Shown in pieces: positions 1-8,620 of a stretch of 42,164 nucleotides of DNA. Every line of letters begins with the position of its first letter. The first letter of the stretch is position 1. The position numbers and the translations under genes are program-made. The notes under the pieces are model-generated. The model was not told where the DNA came from and did not search any database. It worked only from the letters and a program-made list of their open reading frames with translations. This stretch comes from Terriglobia bacterium. Lineage in GTDB: Bacteria > Acidobacteriota > Terriglobia > UBA7540. The stretch spans positions 1-42,164 of the forward strand of contig JAIQEZ010000029.1 of NCBI GenBank assembly GCA_020073545.1. Reading direction: 5' to 3'.

Positions 1-1
1 C

Positions 2-121
2 TTCGGAAAGGGCGGAGGATACGTCTTCAACACGACGCATAACGTGCAGGCGGGCGTCCCGATTGAAAACGTCCTGGCGATGTACGAGACGGTGCGTGAC
101 GGCGGACGGTATGGAGTGTGA
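2..121 (+). CDS. C-terminal end of a uroporphyrinogen decarboxylase (UroD)-family protein, partial
   Basis: Only the last 39 codons lie in the window; the reading frame enters from the left edge and stops with TGA at 119-121. The peptide contains GGGYVFNTTHNVQAGVP followed by ENVLAMYETV. This matches the usual end of UroD/MtaA-type TIM barrels, where a glycine-rich strand is followed by N-x-x-x-x-x-x-V-P and a final helix. Such proteins are either haem-pathway decarboxylases or corrinoid methyltransferases (MtaA/CmuA group). The C-terminal fragment cannot tell these apart, although the wording resembles the methyltransferase-like UroD proteins common in anaerobes and Acidobacteria. The next gene starts about 106 bp downstream on the same strand. 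Confidence 0.7.
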   Translation, partial: FGKGGGYVFNTTHNVQAGVPIENVLAMYETVRDGGRYGV

Positions 122-227
122 GCACCACGCTGCCGCAGGCGCGCCGGAGGTACTCAAGCCCGCGACGACTGACGGGCAGGTGGCCACCCGCTAACCGAGC
201 TGATAACGCGCTCGCAGGACATGTGCC

Positions 228-1196
228 ATGCAAGGCAAGGCGCGCGTTGAAAATCGAACCTTCGAACCTGCCTACCTCCAACTCCATCGTAGCGGCGAAC
301 TCCTGCGTCGCGTCGAGCGCGCCTTGGAGCTCCTACGAACCTGCCGAGCCTGCCCGCGTCATTGCCGCGTCAACCGGCTCGATGACAAGTTCGCGGTCTG
401 CCGGACGGGTCGCTACGTCACGGTCGCAAGTTATTCCCCTCATCACGGTGAGGAAGACTGCCTGCGCGGCTGGCGAGGGTCGGGAACGATTTTCCTTTCC
501 GGCTGCAATCTGCGCTGCGTGTTCTGCCAGAACTTCGACATTAGTTGGCAAGGGCGCGGCTCGCCGGCCCCGCCTCGCAAACTCGCGGCAATGATGCTGG
601 AACTTCAGGCGTGCGGGTGCCACAACATCAATTTCGTGACTCCCGAACACGTAGTCCCGCAGATTATTGAAGCACTGCCTTTCGCGATCGAGGGGGGATT
701 GCGCCTGCCCATCGTCTACAACACCAGCGGCTACGATTCGATGGAGAGTCTGGAACTCCTCGATGGCGTCGTAGATATCTACATGCCGGACTTCAAGTAT
801 TGGGACTCCGAGATGGCGCGCAAGTATTCTCGCGCTCCCGATTATCCGCAGGTGGCGCGGTGCGTCCTCAAGGAGATGTACCGACAGGTCGGAGACCTCG
901 TGATGGACGAAGACGGCTTGGCGAAACGCGGACTGCTGATTCGCCACTTGGTGATGCCCGGGGACATCGCGGGAACAGGGGAGATTATGCGTTGGATCGC
1001 CCAGGAGCTTTCGCCGACAACTTACGTCAATCTCCTGGCGCAGTACTATCCGGCGGGGAAAGTGACGAGCTCAGAATTCCCGGAGATTAACCGCCGCGTG
1101 ACTGCCGTTGAATACGAGCGTGCCTTGGATGCGGCTTGGCGAGCAGGTCTGAAGCGTTTAGATTCCCGCCGGCGCTCATCCCGTGTGGTTCTCTGA
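228..1196 (+). CDS. PflX-type radical SAM protein (COG1313 family)
   Basis: A 322-residue radical SAM protein. The SAM-cluster cysteines are C93, C97 and C100 in GCNLRCVFCQN. They are preceded by a second cysteine set, C39-x2-C42-x3-C46 and C58, in the CxxCPRxCxVNR block typical of the PflX/COG1313 family. The linking stretch SPHHGEE-x-GSGTIF is also diagnostic. These proteins are annotated as putative pyruvate-formate-lyase activases, but their real substrate is unknown. No glycyl-radical enzyme lies in the window, so a role in activating a microcompartment enzyme is not supported. The ATG at 228 has a modest upstream GCAGGA. The length is normal for the family. Confidence 0.85.
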   Translation: MQGKARVENRTFEPAYLQLHRSGELLRRVERALELLRTCRACPRHCRVNRLDDKFAVCRTGRYVTVASYSPHHGEEDCLRGWRGSGTIFLSGCNLRCVFCQNFDISWQGRGSPAPPRKLAAMMLELQACGCHNINFVTPEHVVPQIIEALPFAIEGGLRLPIVYNTSGYDSMESLELLDGVVDIYMPDFKYWDSEMARKYSRAPDYPQVARCVLKEMYRQVGDLVMDEDGLAKRGLLIRHLVMPGDIAGTGEIMRWIAQELSPTTYVNLLAQYYPAGKVTSSEFPEINRRVTAVEYERALDAAWRAGLKRLDSRRRSSRVVL

Positions 1197-1276
1197 CACG
1201 TGGCCGCAGGACCGGGGCCGGCGGTTCATCTTACGCACTCTTGAGGAACCGTTCCAAGTTTGAAAGGCGCGCCTGA

Positions 1277-1894
1277 ATGATTACCGCCCTACCCGTTCAC
1301 GTTACACGAGCAGAACGATCGTTGTCAGTTGGACTGTCTTTCTACGCCCTTTTTGCCGTATGCACGCTGCTACTGTTTCCTTTCCACGAGTCCGCCCATT
1401 ACCTTACCTATCGAATTTTGGGCATTCATCTTCACATGACGTTGAATACGGCATCACCGAACGACCAGTCTCAACGAATGCCGATTGCAGAACTAGCCGG
1501 GCCAATGCTGAATCTGGCCGTCGCAAGCGTGGCTGCATTGGCCTACCAGACTTTTCAACGCCAACGCCGATTGTGGGCCGCATTGGCGCTCGCGTCGGCA
1601 ATGATGAGACTAGTCGTTTACGTTCTCGTAGCTGGGGCGGCAATCGCCACGGGTTCTGGCTTAAGCCTCGGGAACGATGAGCCTATAGCTGCTCATCTTT
1701 GGGGATTGCCAAGTCTTACGTTGGTAGGAGTGCTCACGATACCGTTCGTGATTATTGTCTGGAGCATCGTACGAACCTTTCAGGGAAGCCGGATCCGCAC
1801 GATTCTCCATGTGATCGGTCTCGGATTCACGATGCTGTCCCTCGGTATGCTTGTGGGAAATGTCCTCGATCCTCGGTTGTTTCCGAACAGATAG
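1277..1894 (+). CDS. Small polytopic membrane protein with M50-like metallopeptidase motif
   Basis: A 205-residue, very hydrophobic protein with roughly five membrane segments. The first segment ends in FHESAHYLTY, an HExxH zinc motif at residues 37-41. A second conserved-looking block, AELAGPMLNLAV, starts near residue 72 and recalls the GP-x-x-N helix that packs against the active site in site-2 proteases. A later GNDEP near residue 152 could supply the third metal ligand. The canonical NxxPxxPxDG motif of M50 is absent. I infer a minimal M50-like membrane peptidase or an inactive relative; the substrate is unknown. The gene stands alone, about 80 bp after the radical SAM gene. AAAGGCGCG lies upstream of the ATG. 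Confidence 0.55.
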   Translation: MITALPVHVTRAERSLSVGLSFYALFAVCTLLLFPFHESAHYLTYRILGIHLHMTLNTASPNDQSQRMPIAELAGPMLNLAVASVAALAYQTFQRQRRLWAALALASAMMRLVVYVLVAGAAIATGSGLSLGNDEPIAAHLWGLPSLTLVGVLTIPFVIIVWSIVRTFQGSRIRTILHVIGLGFTMLSLGMLVGNVLDPRLFPNR

Positions 1895-2060
1895 GTGAGA
1901 AACTCCAACGATGTCAGAGAGCGGCGCGCTTCTCGCAAGGACCCGTCAAGTAGGCGAAGAAGCGATGGCTCTGCTCAAACTACGCAGCACCGCACTCTCC
2001 AGAGATGCGTCACTGACATCAAATGTCACTACACTGTACGAGGCTCAGCGAGGCCGGCAA

Positions 2061-3302
2061 TCATTCTACGCGAAATAACGCTCCCGCTCCCGGCGCTAGC
2101 CAAATCTGCTCCTCTGAACCTGTTTCCGCACCGGTGTAGGAAGAGATCCAGCGCACTTTTTTCCCCTCCTGTTTCAGGCGAATGCTAAACAGGAAGGACT
2201 GACGCAGGTCCTTATTCACCAGCATGAGATAGGGGCGGCCCTGCGCGTCTTCGAACTCGCCGAGGAGGAAGCGGGGCTCGGTGGGGTGCCGCAAAGAGGG
2301 CGCTGCAACCTGGATCTTCTGCACCAGGCGGCTTTCCGAGAGCGGGTGACCCGCAAGGGGTGCGTCTGGCCAGTGGTAAACACCTGTGCTGTGGAGCCGG
2401 ATCAGGGTCGGCGCCAGGGCATGGATCTGGTGGTTGATGCGGCGCAACATATCCCAGGTCGGCGTACGGTTTCCGAATTGATCGATGGGACCCAGGCGTT
2501 GGTTTCCGTCCGTTCCGGTGAAATAAGTGAAGTACTCAATGCCCCGGCCACCGTAGGCCAGGGTGCTGTAGACCTGGAGGTTGAAGGTGGCGTCAGAAGC
2601 CTCCATGTAGTTGTAATGGGCCGTGGCGAGGATGCAGTTCCAAAAAGGGATCTTGGCTTCCAGGCCCACACGGCGCACCAATTCGAGATTGGTGTAAAAC
2701 ACATCCCGCATCTCACCTTCCACCAGCGCGTAGTCGTCGTAACTGATGAAGGGGGGATGGACGGCCTCCACAAATTGCCGCAGATAGGTATCGTAGTCGT
2801 CGGTGCCTGTGTAAGCACGGCCTCCGTAAACCGCAAAAAGGTTGACGTAAGGCCACGTACCGGGCAGGGTCCCTACCAATATGCTTGCCACGCGTCCCAG
2901 CCCCGGCAACATAGAAACGTGCGGTTCATCGCGAAGGTAGAAGCCAAGAACGGCAGGATTGCCCGCGAACTCGTGAACAGCCGCCGCAATATTCTTTCGC
3001 AGGTCTGGGTCTTGCGGCAGCTTCTGCCAATCGTACCCGCTCACCCGATCGTCCCTGACGAAACACGCCAGGCCCGCGGCCCGCACGCGCTCCACATCCT
3101 CCGGGGCACAGAATCCGGAGATGTTGAGGCCGGCCTCCTTCATCAGCCGCAACTGCTCCGGGTCGGAAGGTGAGCTGTCCCACGCCATCACGGCGAATTC
3201 GCGCGGACTCGCCAGGCGTGGAGGTGCGACTGCCAACGTACTCGCCATCAATCCCAGCAGCGCCAGCAGCAACGACCCTCGAACTGCTTTCCTGCCCAAC
3301 AT
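2061..3302 (-). CDS. Secreted glycosidase-like protein (TIM-barrel fold, unassigned family)
   Basis: A 413-residue exported protein. The ATG at 3302 is chosen because AAGGAG lies eight bases upstream and the first residues (MLGRK, then a long Leu/Ala stretch ending in AVA) form a standard signal peptide. The body reads as a glycoside-hydrolase clan A type barrel: repeated beta-strand/helix units, LRDEPH near residue 125 with a candidate acidic catalytic residue, and aromatic-rich NYMEAS and YFTYFTG segments. A small beta-sandwich-like C-terminal region follows (LVNKDL, RWISSYTG, GAGALFRVE). I cannot assign a numbered family or substrate. Its position next to a deoxysugar-type microcompartment locus makes fucose- or rhamnose-containing polysaccharide an attractive but unproven substrate. 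Confidence 0.55.
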   Translation of the reverse strand: MLGRKAVRGSLLLALLGLMASTLAVAPPRLASPREFAVMAWDSSPSDPEQLRLMKEAGLNISGFCAPEDVERVRAAGLACFVRDDRVSGYDWQKLPQDPDLRKNIAAAVHEFAGNPAVLGFYLRDEPHVSMLPGLGRVASILVGTLPGTWPYVNLFAVYGGRAYTGTDDYDTYLRQFVEAVHPPFISYDDYALVEGEMRDVFYTNLELVRRVGLEAKIPFWNCILATAHYNYMEASDATFNLQVYSTLAYGGRGIEYFTYFTGTDGNQRLGPIDQFGNRTPTWDMLRRINHQIHALAPTLIRLHSTGVYHWPDAPLAGHPLSESRLVQKIQVAAPSLRHPTEPRFLLGEFEDAQGRPYLMLVNKDLRQSFLFSIRLKQEGKKVRWISSYTGAETGSEEQIWLAPGAGALFRVE

Positions 3303-3663
3303 GTTTGTTTCTCCTTGCGCGATGGACCTACTCACAACTCCGGCTGAAACTGCCCGCACAGTCTGACTCTGCCCATCTACCTCCCCACGCTTCGAATGTA
3401 GCGATTTTCTTGCGATTCAGAACTGACTGTCAAGGAAATCGCGCGAACCTTGTGAGTGTGGATTCGACACCTCTAGGCATGCCGGCTGCCCTCTGCAGGG
3501 CAAGCTGGGTTCCCGCGGGAGCCTGCCCCGATTGCGTCGGGGCGGGAACTTGTTCCGATGTTCTGCGTCGGAATGACCGCCCACGGCCAAGCCCGCCCCG
3601 GCTCTTCCCACCGGGAACGGGCCGGGGATAGCCGTGCTACGACGCGCGCGCGCCGGGTCGGCC
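3303..3663. other. Intergenic region without a supported gene
   Basis: Lies between the ends or starts of two minus-strand genes. It must hold the promoter of the glycosidase-like gene near 3303-3420 and the 3' end of the acyl-kinase transcript. A hairpin GCCCCGA-TTGCG-TCGGGGC is present at 3525-3543, but no T run follows it on either strand, so I do not call it a terminator. Short frames here have no family resemblance. Confidence 0.6.
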
Positions 3664-4869
3664 TCACGCGGCTGGCGCGGCCGCCAGGACCTTCGCGGTC
3701 TCTCGCGCCACCATCAGCTCCTCATTCGTGTAAACCACCAAAACTGTCACGGCGGAGCCGGGCGTCGAGATGATTCGATCGCCGTGGGCGGGCCGTCGGT
3801 TCGCTTCCGAGTCCAGGTGAAGTCCCAGAAACTCCAGGCCGGTGCACACCTGCTCGCGGATGCGCCAGGAGTTCTCGCCGATGCCTCCCCCGAAGGCCAC
3901 AACGTCGAGACCGCCCAGGGCAGCAGCGTAGGCACCCAGGTGCTTCTTCACTTCATAGACGAACACCTCGAGCGCGAGCGCGGCGCGGGCGTGTCCTTCG
4001 GCGGCGGCTTTGTCGAGATCTCGGACGTCATTGCTGAGGCCGGAGATGCCTAGCAGGCCGCTCTTCTTGCACAGAAGGTGCCCCACCTCGTGCGGGGCGA
4101 GCTTCTCCTTTACCATGACCTGCAAAATGACGAACGGGTCCAGATCTCCCGAACGCGAGGATTGCTCGAGTCCCGACTGGGGCGAGAAACCCATGCTCGT
4201 ATCCACCGACTTGCCGTTGTGAATGGCACAGAGCGAAGAGCTTCCGCCCAGATGGCAAGATACCAAGCGTAGGCCATCGGACGGGCGGTGGAGCACCTCC
4301 GGAACGCGCTGGGCAATGTAGCGATGCGACGAACCGTGAAACCCGTAGCGGCGGACGCCGTACTTCTCCCGCCACTCCCCAGGGACGCCGTAAACGTAAG
4401 CGCGTTCCGGAAGCGTCGAGTGGAAGCCGGTCTCAAAGACCGCTACCATAGGGATGCCCGGGAGGACTTCGCGGAAAATCTCCATCGCTTGAATGTAAAC
4501 CGGATTGTGGACCGGTGCGACCGGAACAAAATCCTGCATGGCGGCGAGCAGGTCGTCATTGACGAGAAAACTCCCACAGTAGTGGGGGCCTCCATGGACT
4601 GCCTTGAAGCCGACGGCAGCAATACCGCCGTTCGGCTTGCTACCGGGGCGAGCGAGGCGGTCGACGAGAATTCTGATGGCGGCGCGGTGATCGGGAACGT
4701 GGGCGACAGCGCGCGACTCCTGCCCGCTCTTCGCCTCCCAGGAGATGATCTGCGACTCGGGGCCGCCAATGCGGTCGATCTTTCCGCGTGCCAGCACTTC
4801 TTCATTCTGGCTCTCGATGAGTTGGTATTTCAACGACGTCGAGCCGAGGTTCGGAATTAGGACTCTCAA
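3664..4869 (-). CDS. Divergent acetate/acyl kinase associated with the BMC locus
   Basis: A 401-residue member of the acetate kinase (ASKHA) family that makes ATP from an acyl phosphate, the last step after PduL. Family landmarks are clear: IPNLGSTSLKYQLI at the N-terminus, AVHGG, APVHNP, YGFHGSSHRY, SVDTSMGF, SRSGDLDP, FGGGIGENS and TNEEL. The start is the TTG at 4869 because AAGGAGG sits six bases upstream and the protein then begins as acetate kinases do. Several active-site positions differ from classical AckA: the Arg before VHGG is Lys, VFDTAFH is VFETGFH (Asp to Glu), and HLGNG is HLGGS. This suggests a changed acyl-phosphate substrate, for example lactyl-phosphate. It is transcribed divergently from pduS. 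Confidence 0.88.
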   Translation of the reverse strand: MRVLIPNLGSTSLKYQLIESQNEEVLARGKIDRIGGPESQIISWEAKSGQESRAVAHVPDHRAAIRILVDRLARPGSKPNGGIAAVGFKAVHGGPHYCGSFLVNDDLLAAMQDFVPVAPVHNPVYIQAMEIFREVLPGIPMVAVFETGFHSTLPERAYVYGVPGEWREKYGVRRYGFHGSSHRYIAQRVPEVLHRPSDGLRLVSCHLGGSSSLCAIHNGKSVDTSMGFSPQSGLEQSSRSGDLDPFVILQVMVKEKLAPHEVGHLLCKKSGLLGISGLSNDVRDLDKAAAEGHARAALALEVFVYEVKKHLGAYAAALGGLDVVAFGGGIGENSWRIREQVCTGLEFLGLHLDSEANRRPAHGDRIISTPGSAVTVLVVYTNEELMVARETAKVLAAAPAA

Positions 4870-5356
4870 GGTGGTCCTCCTTAGCAAGCCCGTGCGGGAT
4901 TCGACCCCGATCCCGAAGTTGGCCTTGCCCGCGCGTTGATCTTGAAAGAGAAAGCGTTCGTCCGGACCCTTCAGGTCCGGGATCGGGATTCAACAGACCC
5001 CTTATGCGCCACCCGAGCAGGATGATTGCCAGGACCTTACCGATTGGGAGGGCAACAGGTCCTCCCGACGCGCCGCGGGGCGGCGCATTGCGGGTTCTCC
5101 TTGTTCCCGCCCGAGCGGAACGATAACGAAATCATCAGCGGCGGTCAAGCTGCCGGATGAGGTGCCAAGACAACGGCAAAATGCTCCCTCAGCATACGCG
5201 GCGCGGATTTGAGCCGTGTCCTTTGGGCACCCAGAACCGGCTGCCAAGGATGCCTGTGGATTCCGGCTTGCGCGTGAATGATGGGGATGACGGTTTCCAT
5301 TTGCAGCGTCCTGGCAAACAGATTGCTGTTAGATTAACCCAAGCCGCCTGAAGCAG
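4870..5356. promoter_or_regulatory. Divergent control region between acyl kinase and pduS
   Basis: This 487-bp region has no convincing gene on either strand and separates two divergently read BMC genes, so it should hold both promoters. A hairpin CCGGACC-CTTCA-GGTCCGG lies at 4962-4980 in the presumed leader of the kinase transcript, and GATCCCGAA / GATCGGGATT sequences surround it. I see no cobalamin or other riboswitch signature. Promoter boxes cannot be placed with confidence. Confidence 0.35.
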
Positions 5357-6700
5357 GTGAAGCTACGCAAGGCGGGGCACCCAGACGAGAGAAGAAACGA
5401 GAATCCCTTGAGTGATTCCATCGAGCAAAACGGGGTAGTGGGCGCGGGAGGAGCGGGATTCCCCACCGCGGTGAAGCTGCGAAGGCAAGCCGAAACCTAC
5501 ATTGTGAATGCCGCGGAGTGCGAACCGCTGCTGCACAAAGATAAAGAACTCCTGCTCCACTACGGCGCGGAGATGCTCACCGGCCTGCGCACTGTCATGG
5601 AGCGCGTTGGCGCGCGGCGCGGTATCCTTGGCATCAAGGAAAAATACCACGACGTCATTCGGACCCTTGCGCCTCTGGTGCCGGACGACATGGAAATCCG
5701 CCCCCTGCGTGACGTCTATCCTGCGGGTGACGAGTTCATCCTGGTTTATGATGTGACCGGCCGGGTAGTCCCGCCCGGGGGCCTGCCGCTGGATGTGGGC
5801 GTGGTCGTCTCAAATGTGGAGACGCTGATCAACGTGGCGCGGAACCGCCCCGTCACGCACAAGTATCTGACGGTGGCGGGCGCGGTGGCTGATCCGGTGA
5901 CGTTGCACGTGCCCGTGGGGATGGCGATCGGAGAAGTGATTGCCGCTGCGGGCGGCGCGACGGCAAGCCCCTTTGAAGTGCTGGTCGGCGGCGCCATGAT
6001 GGCGCACCTCGCTCGCGGGCTGGAGGAGCCGGTCACCAAGACCACCGGCGGTTTACTCGTGCTGCCGCGCGAGCACGCCCTGATCCACCGCTATCTACGT
6101 TCGTGGCCCGCTCAAGACCGCATCGGCAAGTCGGCGTGCGATCAATGCTCGTTCTGCACCGAACTGTGCCCGCGCTATCTGCTTGGCCACCCTATCGAAC
6201 CTCACAAGGCCATGCGCGCCCTGTGCTTTGCCCCTGACAAAGACCGGCTCATGATGGGCACGCTCTACTGCTGTGAGTGCAACCTGTGCAGCCTGTTCTC
6301 CTGCCCGAAGGATCTGGACCCCAAGGACGTCTGCGCCCATGACAAGAAGCTTGCCCGTGAGCGCGGCTTGGGATGGCAAGGCAGGCCTGAAGACCTCCGG
6401 CCGCATCCACTATCGGACCAGCGCCGCATCCCCACCCACCGGCTGATGGCCAAGCTCGGTCTCACGGGCTTCCGCAACGTGGGGCCGCTGGAAGACCGGT
6501 CGCTCGCGCCCCGGCGCGTGGTGGCGCCGCTGCAACAGCACGTGGGCGTACCCTGCGTGCCCACAGTTCGTCCCGGAGAATCCGTCCGCGCCGGCGACCT
6601 CATCGCTACGCCGCCGGCCGGGAAACTGGGCGCCAATATTCACGCCAGCATTTCAGGAAGGGTACGGGAAATCGACGGAGCCGTGGTCATCGAAGCATGA
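5357..6700 (+). CDS. pduS: PduS-like BMC-associated flavin/Fe-S electron-transfer protein (RnfC family)
   Basis: A 447-residue RnfC-family protein, the normal length for PduS. It opens with NGVVGAGGAGFPTAVKL, the glycine-rich nucleotide/flavin segment. Two ferredoxin-type cysteine sets follow, CDQCSFCTELCPR (C261, C264, C267, C271) and CCECNLCSLFSCP (residues 305-316), and then a C-terminal barrel-sandwich region. In Pdu compartments PduS is an NADH-linked cobalamin reductase or electron conduit that docks to the Fe-S shell protein PduT; the next gene here is PduT-like. No cobalamin-dependent dehydratase is present, so a role in NAD+ recycling is more likely. The GTG at 5357 is the longest start; a TTG at 5408 just before SDSIEQNGVVGAGG is a realistic alternative. 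Confidence 0.88.
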   Translation: MKLRKAGHPDERRNENPLSDSIEQNGVVGAGGAGFPTAVKLRRQAETYIVNAAECEPLLHKDKELLLHYGAEMLTGLRTVMERVGARRGILGIKEKYHDVIRTLAPLVPDDMEIRPLRDVYPAGDEFILVYDVTGRVVPPGGLPLDVGVVVSNVETLINVARNRPVTHKYLTVAGAVADPVTLHVPVGMAIGEVIAAAGGATASPFEVLVGGAMMAHLARGLEEPVTKTTGGLLVLPREHALIHRYLRSWPAQDRIGKSACDQCSFCTELCPRYLLGHPIEPHKAMRALCFAPDKDRLMMGTLYCCECNLCSLFSCPKDLDPKDVCAHDKKLARERGLGWQGRPEDLRPHPLSDQRRIPTHRLMAKLGLTGFRNVGPLEDRSLAPRRVVAPLQQHVGVPCVPTVRPGESVRAGDLIATPPAGKLGANIHASISGRVREIDGAVVIEA

Positions 6701-6730
6701 CCCTAAGCCTCAGGAAGGACGGAAACGCAC

Positions 6731-7291
6731 GTGGCTGAAATCGACACCATAGGGCTCGTGGAAGTCACCAGCATTGGCATTGGCTACAGGGCTCAGGACG
6801 CCATGCTCAAGGCTGCTTCCGTGGAATTGCTGTTGGCGCGCACCATCTGCTCCGGCAAGTACCTGATTGCGGTCAGCGGCGACGTGGCCTCCGTCGAATC
6901 GAGCGTGGAAACCGGAGCGGCCGTGGCAGAAGGCGCCTTGATCGAGAGGCGAGTCATCTCCCGCTTGCACCCCTCAGTCTTTTCCGCGATTTCCATGGCG
7001 GTCGAGTTGCCTGCCGAGCAATTCGAAGCCCTGGGCATCATCGAGACGTTTTCCGCGTCCACGGTCATTGAGGTCGCTGACGCCGCCGCCAAGGCTGCAA
7101 ATATCAAGCTCTTCCGCATTCACCTGGCCATGGCCATTGGCGGTAAAGGGTTTGTGCTCCTCACGGGCGACATTCCGAGTGTCGAGGCAGCCGTCGCCGC
7201 CGCCGCGCCCGTCGCGGGAGCCGAGGGCATGCTGGTGAGTTCCGTGGTCATCCCCGCCCCGCGCCGGGAATTGTTCCGCGAGTATATTTAG
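6731..7291 (+). CDS. pduT: Tandem-domain BMC-T shell protein, PduT-like
   Basis: A 186-residue shell protein with two BMC folds, residues about 5-88 and 100-183. Each has an Ile-Glu or Val-Glu opening (GLVEVTS, GIIETFS) and a GDV/GDI strand. It forms pseudohexameric trimers. The first domain carries ARTICSGKYLIAVSGDV with C40 at the position where PduT has the cysteine that holds a pore [4Fe-4S] cluster. This supports an electron-conducting facet paired with PduS, encoded 30 bp upstream. The GTG start follows AGGAAGGACGG. No second BMC-T is visible in the window. Confidence 0.9.
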   Translation: MAEIDTIGLVEVTSIGIGYRAQDAMLKAASVELLLARTICSGKYLIAVSGDVASVESSVETGAAVAEGALIERRVISRLHPSVFSAISMAVELPAEQFEALGIIETFSASTVIEVADAAAKAANIKLFRIHLAMAIGGKGFVLLTGDIPSVEAAVAAAAPVAGAEGMLVSSVVIPAPRRELFREYI

Positions 7292-7441
7292 TGTCTGTCC
7301 CGCGCAGTTGTTTTCAGATCGGGATGCTTACGACGACGGACCAGACCCCCTCACCCCCGGCCCCTCTTGGACAATTGTATTCAGTGCTCGACAGGTGTAT
7401 GTAAATGACAGGTTGGGAATCAAACAAGGAAGTCCCAGCTT

Positions 7442-8083
7442 ATGGCAGATTCGCTCTCCATCACAATTTCTGTTCTAGCCCTATCAGTCTCAGCAATCAC
7501 TGCGTGGTTGACGCTCTTCCGCCGCGGCACTGTCAAAATGACACAGCCAACGGTCATATTCTTCGGGCCAGACTCTTCGCATTTGCGCGATGAGCCGGCT
7601 TTACCAAAGGTCTATCTACGCACGCTCCTGTTTGCGACATCTAAACGTGGTCGAGTTGTCGAAAGTATGCATGTTGCGCTCTCAAGAAATGAGACGCACC
7701 AGAATTTCAACATTTGGGTCTACGGCGAAGACAGACTCGTACGTGGGAGCGGATTGTTTGTGGGCGAAACGGGCATCGCGGCAAATCACCACTTTCTCAC
7801 TCCAAAAGATGGGAGCTCCTTCCGTTTCACGGAGGGCTACTATCGCCTGGACGTGTTTGCCAAGTTGCTTGGGGAACGAAGCGCAGCCCTGCTCTTCTCA
7901 CAGACTCTTGAGATCTCCCGAGAAATTGCCGCGATGCTTGAAGGGCCGGATGCTGGGTTGTACTTCGACTGGGGACCAGACTCGTTACGTTACCTGCCGC
8001 ACGTCGATAAGCGACCGCCTTCGCCCGAGCGGGAAGATTTCCTTAAACTCCTCGGTGTGCCCCAGCGTCCCACAGCAAGATAG
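7442..8083 (+). CDS. Hypothetical protein with N-terminal membrane helix
   Basis: A 213-residue protein of unknown function. Residues 4-26 form one hydrophobic segment (SLSITISVLALSVSAITAWL), so it is probably membrane-anchored with a cytosolic or periplasmic domain. The rest is soluble and mixed alpha/beta with no motif I recognise. A good AAGGAAG lies before the ATG at 7442. Together with the toxin-antitoxin pair that follows, it interrupts the BMC locus between pduT and the deoR/pduL block. Its composition and lack of shell or enzyme features argue that it is cargo of an insertion, not a compartment gene. Confidence 0.6.
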   Translation: MADSLSITISVLALSVSAITAWLTLFRRGTVKMTQPTVIFFGPDSSHLRDEPALPKVYLRTLLFATSKRGRVVESMHVALSRNETHQNFNIWVYGEDRLVRGSGLFVGETGIAANHHFLTPKDGSSFRFTEGYYRLDVFAKLLGERSAALLFSQTLEISREIAAMLEGPDAGLYFDWGPDSLRYLPHVDKRPPSPEREDFLKLLGVPQRPTAR

Positions 8084-8209
8084 AGCAGAGTCCCGTATCT
8101 CAGAAACTCTCTGCTTGCTAACCCTGATCTGCCCTGGCGGTGACGATCTGGCGGGGGGCCGGTCTGTGAGCCCGATCTCTGCGGCGCGAGAGATGAGAGG
8201 GGGCGTTAT

Positions 8210-8620
8210 TTACTGATTCCAGTCCTCGACCCGGGCGCCGGTGTCCTGGAAGTGCTTGACGTTGCCGGTAACGATCACGGCGCCGTACTCGAGGGCATGC
8301 GTCGTGATGAGGACATCAGCATCCTGGTGGGAGCGGCCCCGTGATCGCAGGGCCGCCCAGAGACTCGATGCTCGTTCCCAGATTGCCGCGTTGAACTCTT
8401 TCCAAACCATCGCTTCGGCCAGCTTCTCGAAAGCTGTGAGTTGCGCCACCGCGTTCTTAATCACCAACTCCCGCCGGATTTCATAAAATACCACCGGGCA
8501 CATGATGAAGAGCGAGTTCCGCCTGATCTCCTTGCGGAAACGGTCGAGGACGCGCTGATTCCCTGGATGTTTCTTGAGAAGCTTGGTGACCGTATCGGTG
8601 TCGAGCGAGTAACTCGTCAT
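8210..8620 (-). CDS. vapC: PIN-domain ribonuclease toxin (VapC-like)
   Basis: A 136-residue PIN-domain protein. Acidic residues occur in the expected places: D7 in YSLDTDTV, the Glu in FYEIRREL, the DAD of HQDADVLITTHALEYGAVI, and the end motif VTGNVKHF. VapC toxins cut tRNA or rRNA and are neutralised by a small partner. The gene's ATG overlaps the stop of the upstream 72-codon gene by four bases, the usual antitoxin-toxin arrangement. The pair lies on the minus strand inside the BMC locus. Confidence 0.87.
   Translation of the reverse strand: MTSYSLDTDTVTKLLKKHPGNQRVLDRFRKEIRRNSLFIMCPVVFYEIRRELVIKNAVAQLTAFEKLAEAMVWKEFNAAIWERASSLWAALRSRGRSHQDADVLITTHALEYGAVIVTGNVKHFQDTGARVEDWNQ

Noticed and set aside
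333-947. A 204-codon minus-strand frame
   Set aside because: Antisense to the PflX-type radical SAM gene with its cysteine motifs; a shadow of GC-rich coding sequence.
228-1196. Radical SAM gene as glycyl-radical activase for the BMC
   Set aside because: The family is COG1313 (PflX), no glycyl-radical enzyme is visible, and the gene is over 2 kb away behind unrelated genes.
2286-3173. A 295-codon plus-strand frame
   Set aside because: It lies antisense to the secreted glycosidase-like gene, which has a signal peptide and ribosome binding site; the plus-strand peptide has no family features.
3525-3543. Hairpin as terminator between the glycosidase-like and kinase genes
   Set aside because: No T run on either strand.
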